NCBI GenBank assembly: GCA_013115135.1
Contig: JABANP010000185.1
Span: 27,682 to 91,681 of the forward strand
Origin: Perkinsus olseni
Taxonomy: Eukaryota; Perkinsozoa; Perkinsida; Perkinsidae
DNA length: 64,000 nucleotides
Direction of reading: 5' to 3'
Notes under the pieces: generated by a model
Told to the model about the DNA's origin: nothing
The model's input: only the letters and a program-made list of their open reading frames with translations
Databases searched by the model: none
Made by a program: the position numbers and the translations under genes
Part shown: one piece after another, positions 30,545-40,297 of the stretch
Numbering within the stretch: the stretch's first letter is position 1
Layout: every line of letters begins with the position of its first letter

Positions 30545-33233
30545 TTATTGTGACGGAAGGCTCTCGCCGATGGGCTCAGTTGAGGACTCTGTGTAGCGTT
30601 GAAATGCAGTGCAACAATCAGATGGCAATCTTTCATGGTGGTCGAACTCGACCGAAGTGACGGTGGAAATGGTGATAATGTAACGCTCGATAACAACGGC
30701 AGCGAAGACACTCGCCGTTATCATCGAGGCAAGGGAAATTTACGATTCAGATAATTGGTACAATAGCCTTTTATTCTCTTCATTGCGGAGTCCTTCAATC
30801 CATCGCTCGACAGATTAAAACGGACAGTAGAGTCCAACCTGACAAGGAGCCACGCTGCCCACCGAAAGGTCGCGGGTTCGATCCCCACCTGAGCTCTTTT
30901 TCCATCAGCGTCTGAGATATCGCCTTGGCCACTCGTCGCCACTCGGGAGCCTCGTCCTCTTCATGATCGCACATCTCTGGGTTTGACCTGAAAATCACAG
31001 CGAGTGGCCCGAGGCTGCCTTGAAGCGATTCGGACAAAAAAATACGAAAAATTCGTCAAGAAATCCTGTTTTGATACCAACTTTTACACGATTCCTTCGG
31101 AAAAAATACCGTCAAATTTTTCCGCAATTTTCCTCTTCGAATTTTTCCGGTTGATACCAAAACGGTGACGACTCCCCCTACCTTCTGATGTGCAGCTGAG
31201 TCAAACGATAGACCTCATCTTTGAGGAACTTCTCAAAATTGCGGTACTCCTGTGTGTGGTGGTAGCTCTTCAATAACGAAGACCTGTCATTTCCGCTTCT
31301 CTTCTGCGACCGGTATTCCCGAACGCTCCGCATTTTTTTCACCGGCGATGCATCCGAAGTACCACTAGTGTCCGCCGAAAGCGACCTGACGAACGAACAG
31401 TGGCAAACAGAGCAGAGAAGCGAGAGTGCGCGCGATGATGTGGTATCCAGTAAAAAGGAGAATTTCGATATTGAAAAGGTCATAGTTCCTCCCAGACCAA
31501 CTCGTAATGACTGAGTTGCGTAACGGTTTGGGACGGGCAGCCGGGTCTGGAAATATTCGCTCGCCCGAAGCGTAGCAATGTACGATGAAACGGTTCTGAA
31601 ACGTTGTCAACCCAATTCTACTATTGTTATCAGTGCGTGTTCGAAAGGTCATACACCGCTGAAGAAGCCATCTTGAAAAAGGCGCATAAATGCCAAACGT
31701 AGCGTCATGGGAACATAATAATTTTCGGATAATACCGTGCTGAAGTTGGCCAGACTTTATTCCGTAAATCTTCGAATTAAGATTTCCCAACTTCGCAACT
31801 CGGAAGACTCCGGCAGGTTAAACGGCTGCTGGTTTCACTAAGAAATTTACGAGGAAAAAAAGGAATTTTCGAATTTTACGAGGAGAATAACTTCCCTAGT
31901 TTATATGAATAATAATCGATCAACCGTTTCACAGGAGAAATTCTACTACACTCGGACTTCCCATCTGTCCCATCTCGCATGAACAGAATAAATTCCAATC
32001 CACCTGGCGGCCCAATCTACTACCTCTTCCTCGCTGCGTTCTCTTCCATCCCTCGCCGAGAGTCACCATCATCCCGGCTGTTGCTCTCCTGCTCATCATC
32101 ATCCTGTCTGCTCATGGACCTCTGCCGAGCTCCTGTGGAATGGCGATCGTCAACCCGCGCATCAGTCGACGGAGGGGTCGGGGGAGGAGGGGGCGGTTGG
32201 ATGCTCGGGGGTCGGCTAGACCATGCCGAGGAGCTCCAACTCGATGGCACTGGTGGGGTAACTGATAGATAATATTTTCAAAAGATGCCGCCGCCGGGGA
32301 TCGAACCTGTGCCTATCCTGGCTGGAGGCGTGTGGGGAGGGGGTGGCGGAGGAGGGGGAGGCGTCCCCGAAGATGGCCGTCCCGCGGGAGTGTCCAATAC
32401 ATGGCCCCGATAATCTTCGGTGGTATCATTGGCTGTGAGCGTTGCAGGGGGTGACATAAGATCCACTACGGATCCTGTGGGACTGGCCGCTGAGCCCGAC
32501 AGTCTCGAGAGAATCTTTCGACACGCTTCTGACTCGGCATCAACCTAAGAAGCGCACCGCACTGGGAAGAATTTGAAATTTTGAATCAAGCATACGCAAG
32601 CTCTGGAAGGCGCCGTGGGACCGCTGACCCCAGCTCAGTAAACGGTACGAGATCATATCAAACAAATACTGCGAATATTTCCGCATTTTTTGGGGAAAAA
32701 GCCCCAAAAAATTGGTAATTTTCCGGCAAAATCGATGAGAAACTTGCATTGGGGACCTCGATCGGACACAAACCCATATCTTTGGGAAAGTGCTTGCTGA
32801 CTAGCGGAAATGAAGCCTCCATTTCACCGTAAATTTTCCTGACCTGCGAGGTTCACTAAAAAAATTACAAAGCAGAAAATATTTTTCCGACGAAGAATCT
32901 TTTTTTCTGCCATCCGCCAGGTACTACATCAGGATTCTCTGCCACTTTCTTGACGCTATGCAGGACGTCCAAAGCAGAAGTGACCCTCTCCTGGTCGGAG
33001 GCGCTCCACTGGGCAGACTTTTTCACGCGTAAATTGAGCACGAGTTGAAGAGCTAAAAGCGCGCGCGATGTGACGGAGCCTGGCATTGTGTCAGCTAGGG
33101 ACAGGATCTGAGTATCCAGAGGTTGAGCGAGGAAGATACAAAAGAGGTTGAAGCGTACGTATAGTAGAGCGTCGAGGCCGGCTCCCGAACCATCGAACGT
33201 ATCCAAGACCCCTGAGGTCTCTTGCGACATCAA
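30545..33233 (-). CDS. Unknown proline-rich, helix-containing protein (multi-exon)
   Basis: Minus-strand exons fixed by phase, 5' to 3': ~33205-32928 (start uncertain), 32544-32307, 32249-32024, 31385-31182, 30987-30889, 30710-30545 (stop at 30545-30547). The protein begins with a helical domain (DALLYVRFNLFCIFLAQPLD...ALLALQLVLNL), then VDAESEACRKILSRL, a region with two polyproline runs, a charged Arg/Asp/Glu segment, and a conserved-looking block, EYRNFEKFLKDEVYRLTQ. I do not recognise the family. The polyproline runs suggest actin- or SH3/WW-type partners, a weak guess. Exon 2 starts at the TTAG of a hairpin element. Two introns begin within tRNA-like sequence. The gene converges on the dehydrogenase with 55 bases between stops. 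Confidence 0.55.
30828..30896 (+). repeat. tRNA-like sequence antisense to the host gene, at its donor
   Basis: B box GCGGGTTCGATCCCCAC followed by GAGCTCTTTTT (a Pol III-type T run). On the minus strand the host intron donor CTCAG|GTGGGGATCGAACC lies exactly at the tRNA 3' end. Confidence 0.65.
32280..32335 (-). repeat. tRNA-like fragment whose B box supplies a donor site
   Basis: On the minus strand, GGCACAG|GTTCGATCCCCGGC then GGCATCTTTTG. The GT of the B box GGTTCGATCC is the donor of a 57-nt intron in the proline-rich gene; phase across the intron is exact. Confidence 0.65.
32514..32553 (-). repeat. TTAGGTTGATGCC hairpin element at an exon start
   Basis: Minus strand: GCTTCTTAG|GTTGATGCCGAG ... 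AAAGATTC. Splicing at TTAG gives phase 0 and the coding sequence VDAESEAC. Confidence 0.65.
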
Positions 33234-33260
33234 TAGTACATCAAGATACCTGCCACTCGG

Positions 33261-33280
33261 GAATCTTTTTTTCTGTGAAG
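33261..33280 (+). repeat. GAATCTTTTTTTCTGTGAAG motif
   Basis: Identical 20-mer to 53952-53971; here it is opposite in strand to the flanking minus-strand gene. Confidence 0.6.
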
Positions 33281-33383
33281 CGCCAGAGCGACCTACGCTG
33301 TTGTTGCCTTTCCGCCAGGATCAGTTGCCTTGGACGCAGACCGCAGAAACGACGCCAAATGTGCAGCATGTGAGACCTGCAAA

Positions 33384-33470
33384 AATGCCGTCACCGGGAA
33401 TCGAACCTGGGACCTCCTCACCTCAGTCAGAGTCGCCGTTCTTTGGTTAATGAATGGTATTAGCTTCGGC
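33384..33470 (-). repeat. tRNA-like sequence
   Basis: Minus strand: AGGTCCCAGGTTCGATTCCCGG, TGACGGCA, then a TTTTT run. The T arm pairs well; no matching 5' acceptor strand or clear D arm is found. Confidence 0.6.
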
Positions 33471-34060
33471 ACAGTATTAGCTCTTCTGAGTATCGCATCC
33501 CGCGCCTTCGAATGCACCAAAGAAGACCGGCCGGATTTATCTACCGCGTGCGAAAGATACGCCTTTCCGACCTATTCTGTATCTTACCAGCTACGAGCTG
33601 CCGAAGATACTCAAACTCAGCGTCTTTTGACCGACCCCGAGAGGGCAGACCCGTCAAGGAAGATGACATAAACGGGAGCAAACAAGTGCGCCTTCGAGAA
33701 TAATTGCAAGAAACGCGTCGTGTGGGTACCAGGCGAAGATCCGTATAAAAATTACGGTCAAAATGATAGCAGAGAATCTTTTGGTACTATCTTCCACGCC
33801 ATGCAATCTACGACGACCGCTCAAGTTTTCACGTCAAAAATATCTTGTAAATCTGTTGTGCGAGAAATGGAAAATTGAACATCCCAAAGACGTAAGAAAA
33901 TCTCGTTTGCATGACACGCACAAGCTACCAATATCTTGCCAGATTTTTTTTCAGGAAAGTTGCTACCGGAGGTTCATAAAATCAGTTATTTTTTAAACGT
34001 GTGGCGGGTGACGGGTGCTGTAGTACTGTCAAGAAGCAGTACAAAATTCGGTCTTTCTCG

Positions 34061-34308
34061 TAGAGCTGGACAACCGTACTGGGGTCGAGGATAGTACGGT
34101 ACGGAGTACGTTTCAAACTGTCAACCTAGTACGGGTACGGAGAACTAGTACGTATTAAAGAACGCATACGTGTACTGAATAACGCCGTACTTCAAATACG
34201 GCGTACTAGTACGGTACTTGGGAACCGCTGCGACGGGTAGTACGGAGCGGCACTCGTACCCGTACCGTACTCCGTACTAGATCGTACCCGTACTGTCGCC
34301 CACCTCTA
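34061..34308. mobile_element. hAT-like MITE with 8-bp target duplication
   Basis: The ends are an imperfect inverted repeat: TAGAGCTGGACAACCGTAC on the left and, reversed, TAGAGGTGGGCGACAGTAC on the right, in the style of hAT transposon termini. The 8 bases CTTTCTCG directly precede (34053-34060) and follow (34309-34316) the element, the target-duplication length of hAT. The interior has no ORF and is packed with GTACGG/CCGTAC repeats. A non-autonomous element; its transposase source is not in this window. Confidence 0.85.
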
Positions 34309-34937
34309 CTTTCTCGGACTTTTCGCGCGACAGAAAAAACACAATTTCACTGGAGAGGACCTTACCAGAATTTTCCACTACTTTTTCGAAGGCCCGATCA
34401 GTTCTTCCACTAATCAAGCATCTCTTTTCGTACGGAAAATTATTTTTCAGAAATTCGCAGAAGATGCTCCCCGAGATTTTCAACCGTGACATCAAAAAAA
34501 TTGAAAAAAAAATGAAAAAAAATGAAAAAATTCTGCATCGCGATTCTTGCTTCGTAAAAAACGGTCTTTTACTTATTACGGGAGGAACTCCTTAGCGTGA
34601 AACGGCGGAGGCGGGAAAATGAAAATACGTCAATTTGTTATCGAAGTGCATACCATAAAAAACGCAACTTCCAGCGACGAGAATGATGGTCGAAAATTAT
34701 CGTCCATGCAGAGATACGCGACCGAAAAATTGGAGGACCATTATTACCGTAAATTTGGAATTTACGTAAATTTGTGGAACCATTCAAAAAATTTTCGAAC
34801 TTGTAGAAATTTTGCGATAAGACGTCGAAAAAATTCGGGAAAATCCTGGAAATTTCTATATTTTTGAAAATACACACTGAAGTGGGTACTGCATACCACT
34901 CGCCCGACCTCCGTACTACCATTCCTTCCCGGATAAG

Positions 34938-34967
34938 TATCTTAGGTCGACCCATGCTGTTGACAAG
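34938..34967 (+). repeat. GTATCTTAGGTCGACCCATG element
   Basis: Typical left half of the hairpin family, ending GTTGACAAG, with no recognised gene around it. Confidence 0.6.
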
Positions 34968-35619
34968 TAGCAGAAGAACATAGTAATAACGGTTTTGTTA
35001 TTACTCACTATGTTAACTCGAAACAGAATACAAAATTAGAAACGGCTCTTTCCCAGAGAATCATGGTGAATCATCTCCCAGAGGCGAGAAACCTTGATAC
35101 GTGAGCTTGAAGGCCAGTTTGCGCGCTAAATGCGAGGACCTGTCGTGATGCAGTAACATAGCGCGTCGGGAAAAGTCAAAGAGGAACTAAGGAATATGAA
35201 AGAAAGACAAACGAATGGAAATTTTATATTTTTTTATTTATTTATTTTTTAATTTACTTGAATGTTTAATTTTCTTTACCCAGATTTTTTTACTTCTTTC
35301 AGTAATTTTTTCCAGATAGTGATGGGTCGGAAAATCATCGTACTGATCAACCTGCCTGAGAAGAGCTGGCTTCGACCTAAGATTCTCCGGAGAAAGGAAA
35401 AAGTACATGAGCCGCACCGGAAGGCCAGTTTTTTGGAAAAATTTCGCGGAAAATCTGAAGGAGAAACCTTTGATAATCTGCCCAGTGAAAGCGTCTGAAA
35501 TTTTCAAGCCTTTTCTTCTGTTGCACGCAGACACCACTTCTTGCCATCTTGTCAGTTCTTGCGTTTCCTCTACGCTCATCACCCGTCCGACGCCAAAGCA
35601 GCAGCTCGCGTTGCCACTG

Positions 35620-36276
35620 ATGTCGATTGCTTCGAGTACTGTTGTTGACGACTTGGACGACTTTTCGGACGTTGATGATGATTTTGAGGTCCTCGAGAAC
35701 GTCACCGCCCTACCCGTTAACGACTGGCAGCTTCTATGCTCTTCCGTGTCCACGTACAAAGGCGTTCTCACCAGCCGATTAACGGCCCCCATGACGACCC
35801 TCAGCGTGGCCTTCCGGCAAGCAGCCCCGTCGTTCGAGAAGAACCGGTCAAGGTCGAAGAGCGTTCAGTCGACGACGAGCACTAAGGCCAGCAGTGTTAT
35901 GAACTTCGACCAGTGCCGCAGTATTGCCGAAGATTCTTTTAATATCCGAGACGCCCGAACTGACAAGTACGTTCGCAAACTACGAGGGTTGGAAGAAAAG
36001 AGTCGCCAAGGTCACCTCCATCGAGTTCATGACGTTCACTATTGCCGTCAGTGCCTGAATAGGTACTGGCCAAGGCACTTCAAAAGCTGTCGTCTCTGTG
36101 AGAAGGCCGGCGGGCGATACGCCTGGAAGGGCCACGCTGAGGAGGGCATCAACGCCGTCAGTTACTACAGCCACGGTATTGAGGTCATTGATCGTCGTGA
36201 GGGAAGAACGAGGGCTTCTAGGTGGCGAGAGAGGAAGAACGATGAGACGAGAAGGAAGACTGCGGTCGTGTTGTGA
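35620..36276 (+). CDS. Hypothetical protein with a Cys4 zinc-binding motif
   Basis: Single exon, 218 residues from ATG 35620 (an upstream in-frame ATG at 35407 would add an unlikely intergenic-looking segment). An acidic stretch (VVDDLDDFSDVDDDFEVLE) is followed by a Ser/Lys-rich linker. Near residue 140 there is HRVHDVHYCRQCLNRYW, then CRLCEKAGGRYAWKG, which makes C-x2-C-x12-C-x2-C, a treble-clef or zinc-ribbon-like cluster. The C-terminus is basic. I do not recognise the family; nucleic-acid or protein binding through the zinc site is plausible. No introns are seen, unlike the neighbours. Confidence 0.6.
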   Translation: MSIASSTVVDDLDDFSDVDDDFEVLENVTALPVNDWQLLCSSVSTYKGVLTSRLTAPMTTLSVAFRQAAPSFEKNRSRSKSVQSTTSTKASSVMNFDQCRSIAEDSFNIRDARTDKYVRKLRGLEEKSRQGHLHRVHDVHYCRQCLNRYWPRHFKSCRLCEKAGGRYAWKGHAEEGINAVSYYSHGIEVIDRREGRTRASRWRERKNDETRRKTAVVL

Positions 36277-36619
36277 GAATGGTGGCGTTTGTTATTATTA
36301 TTACCTTTTTTCCTTTGTACGGTTTTTTTCAACTGTACGCTGCCAGAGCTGTTCTGTTGTGTGTCTGCCGCTGATGCACAAGGCTCGCAATTTTGTTTCT
36401 GTCGGTGTTGCTTTGGTTCCAGTGGGGGGGGGCCATTGCCGTGGAGTATCTTTCTTCTCGGTGGTAACGTTGTGGGAGCGTTATGACATATCTTTGACCG
36501 TCATGTGAGTTTCCCATCGAACTAGAGAAGGGGTAGTAGTTAAGCGCACGATAAAACTATCTAGCCTTATGTGACTGGAAATGTACTGTGGAATTGATTC
36601 TTACCGACGCTGTTGCGTA

Positions 36620-36681
36620 GAAGCCGACATTAGTCACTAATGTCGGCTTCAGCATCACTAGTGATTAGTGATGCTGAAGCC
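36620..36681. repeat. Two overlapping long hairpins (cruciform-like)
   Basis: A 14-bp stem (36620-36633 with 36637-36650, loop TCA) is followed by a 16-bp stem (36645-36660 with 36666-36681, loop of five). They share bases 36645-36650, so the two hairpins are mutually exclusive. Confidence 0.8.
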
Positions 36682-36773
36682 TGATCTTCAGGAAAGCAGT
36701 TCCGCTTCTCTGTGAATGACGCAAGCGTTCAAACTCATCATCACAAAAGAATATGTCCTAAGGACACATCCTT

Positions 36774-36802
36774 CGAGTTCAAGGACACTGTCCTTGAACT
36801 CG
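36774..36802. repeat. 14-bp perfect palindrome
   Basis: CGAGTTCAAGGACA, one base, then its exact complement TGTCCTTGAACTCG. Confidence 0.75.
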
Positions 36803-37775
36803 GCTTATATTTACAGAAAATTAATATTGAGTTCCACTGGCGCTAGGCTGCACCAAATCATTGTCACAAAATGGTCACAAATAACAGCGAAGCAGAGAAT
36901 AACAGGTGATCGCAAATGGTATCCTCGATTAGAAGGTGTGGAGAGATTGTGTTTTTTGAGTTTCTTAAGTTAAACGGCGAAACCGTCTCGGATAATTTAG
37001 GGCAATTTTCGGCGTTGCACTATTTAGCGTTTTACCTATCGGCGTTGTCTAGCTTAGAATAGCATCGAAGTGTCTTCTTTCCACAAGGATGAGACCAGGA
37101 AAATTTGTAGTAAAAGTGGGACTCCGGCAGAAGGTGGGGCGAAACTAAGATATTCTTTTTCTTCTGGCAGGATCTGTACAAATACGCGGTCTGCGTCTTC
37201 CTGCTGCTACTGCCCGTTAACCTATGCGTTATGAAGGATGTTGGGCAAACAGTTTTTGCAGAAATTGTATCAGTTTCCCTCCCAACAACCAGCCGAGTAG
37301 AGCGTGGGACTCCTTTGCTGCACTCACTGCCAAGGAGCATGGGAAACGACCACTTATCACCAGTACTGACGGCGCACACTGAATAATAATAAGACCGTAT
37401 GCAATCACTTCCAATTACTCCCGATAACAAGCCTGATTATGAAAGAATCTTCAAACAGCGGCGGCATGTCCGAAGGCATCAGTTTTCCCATCGACTTTGC
37501 AATCACTAGAAGTGGTAGTTCAGTTGAGTTGATGATTCCGCAGGAGCCAAAGAGGGCTTCGGAGCGTATATTAATAATTAGCCATCATTACTAACAGCAT
37601 TGAAAGAGTGATGATGAATAAGAGTGTCTGTGCGTGCTGAGATCGATCAGACTTGTAGCTCGAATAAGCGCGCGCCATTCTAATCGATTTGCAGCTCAGG
37701 TTTATGCGTAGTAAACACAGGTGGTAAGATACGGACAAGTCAGATCTTCTTTATTTTAAAAACACACTTTCCGCG

Positions 37776-40123
37776 ATGAGCGCAAATGACTTGGACGTGT
37801 TACTACGAGAGTTGGACGATGTGCGGCAGGTTAAGCTTGCATTGGACGAAAGAGAAGATACTCTAGTCAAAGCCGTATGGGTTATGCAGTTCCCAACCGC
37901 TATTACAGGACAGGTATCTTTGGGTTTACCGCGCAAGATACGAATTAGGTCAGGCTGAGGCATCAGGTGCTATGTGATGCTCGATTGCTGCACCGAATAT
38001 GTAGCTTCAACTCTCTTAAGGAGACTTACCGGGTGGGAACGACTTCATCTTTATTACTTCGGAACCTCGTCGACGGCAACGGCGCATGGGTAGGTCGAGA
38101 TAGGCTCCATCTTATACCACACCAATCGTTTCAGCCGCTGTACCAAGTCGATTCCCGAACTACCCCTTCAGAGCCTGTCAATGTTAACCTGGCCCATCTA
38201 AGTGCACTGAGGATAGTATCTCCACTGAGGGGTTGGATGATGAAGGCTTCATCATGAAGCTGCTCGAGAGGGAGTCCGAGAAGGGGTAAGACTGCTTTTG
38301 TCATGTTACCCAACTCTGTCTCTGCATGTCTCTTGTAGAGTAGGTGATAGTCCATCCACTGTGGGAAGAGGCTGGAACGGTCGAAAATTCGGATTCGCTC
38401 GAATTTTTCCACGTGGTGCAGTTTCGGACGCTCTCAATGAAATTTTAATGAAGAATGAAAACGTATCTTAGGTTGAATATGGTTTTAGACAGGCTGTATG
38501 TGATTGACTCGGAGTTATGTGCACTCTGAAACGATGCCACTATCATACCGGATCTGAGATTGTTGCTCAACCCTCAGAGCCATTGAGGGTCTCTAACGCG
38601 ACTGAGCCAGTATCTGAGTTCTGCCCTAACCCATGCTGCTGCCATTCAGCATGGATGCCTCATTTTTTCCTTGTCGCAGTATTTTCCCTCACAGACTGTG
38701 TAGCACGTCGCACGAGGTTGGTCGGTAGGTTCAATGAACTTACGTCGGCGTATCTTATCGATCCGTCCGAAGCCGTCATGGACCTTCTATTTTATGCTAC
38801 ATTCCTGACCACAATCGCTTACAAGGGAGAATTGTCTCAGTCTCTCCAGTCTCTATTGTTTGCTAATGCATCAAGCCTAGTGGACCTATCGCTGTCACTG
38901 CAAGGCAGCTGCCCGGAAGGTTACACGCTACCGAAAATGGAGAATCTTTTGTCTTTGGACGTCGTGGATGGGCCTTTCGAGTTGTCTCCGAGCCAGCTTG
39001 CTGAAGTACTCGAATCACCGCATCTGGAGGGCCTCTACTTAGCGGGCGTTGATCTGGTCGAAGATGAGGTCGGTAAAACCGGACGGCCGAGGATGAGTTG
39101 TGGGCAATTCATAAAAGCATCTTTGGAGAGCCAGCGACTGATGGAGGTCGTCTTGCAGTGGTCCGACCCTACCTGTGTAAGACAAGCATCGACCTAAGAT
39201 TCCATTTCAACTGCAGTTGGATCGTCTGGCTGGAGACTCTCCTGCCTGGTTGACGCTAGCGAGCATGCGAGGGTCGACACTGTCTCAATGGAGATGGCTC
39301 AGGATCACCAGCACTGGTGGGTAATTACTATGCTTTTGGCGGGGTAGTGTTACTCAGGTGTGATGGGCTTCCAGTATGGAGACCCTCCGGACTTCGCCGA
39401 GAAGATGTTTCTTCAACAGTACAGGGACGTTGATGATGGGGAGAGTCTCATCAGGGCTGAGGTGGGACTTGGCCGAATAGTTTAATTTTCGTTTTAGTTG
39501 TATGGCATGCACACTTCTTTCGAGCCTTCGAAAGAACTCGCTACTTCCGTGTAGGGCAACTGCTGTCGAAGTGACGCTTGTTTTCGTTTTATCCCGGAGA
39601 GCCTTATCAGAGTTGCGGTGGGGTCAGGTATTAGATCTCAGTCTGCTTGATTCGATCTTGGGAGAGTCATCAGCTATAGGAAAATTACATTTTGCGCTTC
39701 GCTCCGCGAAAAATGGCCATTCGTACCATGAGTAAAAGTGCTCGAGTTGAGGACGATTATTGTTGTGATGGCCGGAGTGCTCATCTTATTACAGCAGTTT
39801 TCATGTATCATTCCAGATACGGCTTGGAGACCTTCCTGCTGATTTCTACTGGTATCTTGACGACGAGAAGAAGGCCGTCCTCGGACAAATCGCTTTGAGG
39901 GTTGCCGTAGCAATGGCTGATCGAAACGCCGAGAGGCTCTCCCTAGCAGGTCAGCTGCCTCCTTCTATTCTCTTATTATCTCGTCCTAGATACCCCGCCG
40001 ATGGTACGGCCCGCTAGGAGGAGCAGCGTGTCCACTCGAGAGAGCTTCGGATCTCGCTACGCTCCGTCGGTCATGACCGAGTCCACGAGGGCGAGCAGCG
40101 GTGGTCGGTTTAGTAGCCCTTAG
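37776..40123 (+). CDS. Unknown multi-exon protein, possibly leucine-rich
   Basis: Exon 1 is 37776-37913 (MSANDLDVLLRELDDVRQ...), followed by a 35-nt intron starting GTATCTT and containing AAGATAC, then an exon from 37949. A long coding stretch at about 38600-39176 has repeated Leu-rich turns (LLSLDVVDGPFELSPSQLAE, HLEGLYLAGVDL), suggesting leucine-rich repeats. Later exons give YGDPPDFAEKMFLQQYRDVDDG, then LGDLPADFYWYLDDEKKAVLG, and a last exon, 40008-40123, ending in a Ser/Arg-rich tail with stop at 40121. I do not recognise the family. Several internal exon borders are uncertain because more than one phase-compatible choice exists. One intron (39177-39216) contains a reversed CGACCTAAGATTC element. 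Confidence 0.5.
37914..37941 (+). repeat. GTATCTT...AAGATAC hairpin at an intron 5' end
   Basis: A 7-bp perfect stem whose first GT is the donor of a 35-nt intron (acceptor at 37948). Confidence 0.65.
38463..38492 (+). repeat. GTATCTTAGGTTGAATATGG element, intron 3' end
   Basis: Typical left half, ending AGACAG immediately before an exon-like sequence. Confidence 0.6.
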
Positions 40124-40297
40124 TAGTTCCTTGACGTTACTTTAGTTTGTTTAACGGTGGAAGTAAATTTTCACCGAAAATTTTGGTATGCTGCACGCAT
40201 GCACATGATAACACATTCGTTTCGAGTGTTTTTATTTTTCCTATTTTCCCTTTTTGCGTTTAGTCATCTATTAACAGCTTCTGAGGCTGTTGGGGAT

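Larger units (their letters stand above)
33281..35619. other. Sparse region with a MITE and repeat fragments
   Basis: No gene supported. It contains the tRNA-like copy at 33384, the MITE at 34061-34308, A/T-rich runs at 34490-34560 and a hairpin element at 34938. A 77-codon ORF at 33763 has no recognisable motif. Confidence 0.4.
36277..37775. other. Intergenic with strong palindromes
   Basis: No gene recognised. Long perfect inverted repeats occur at 36620-36681 and 36774-36802. Confidence 0.45.
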
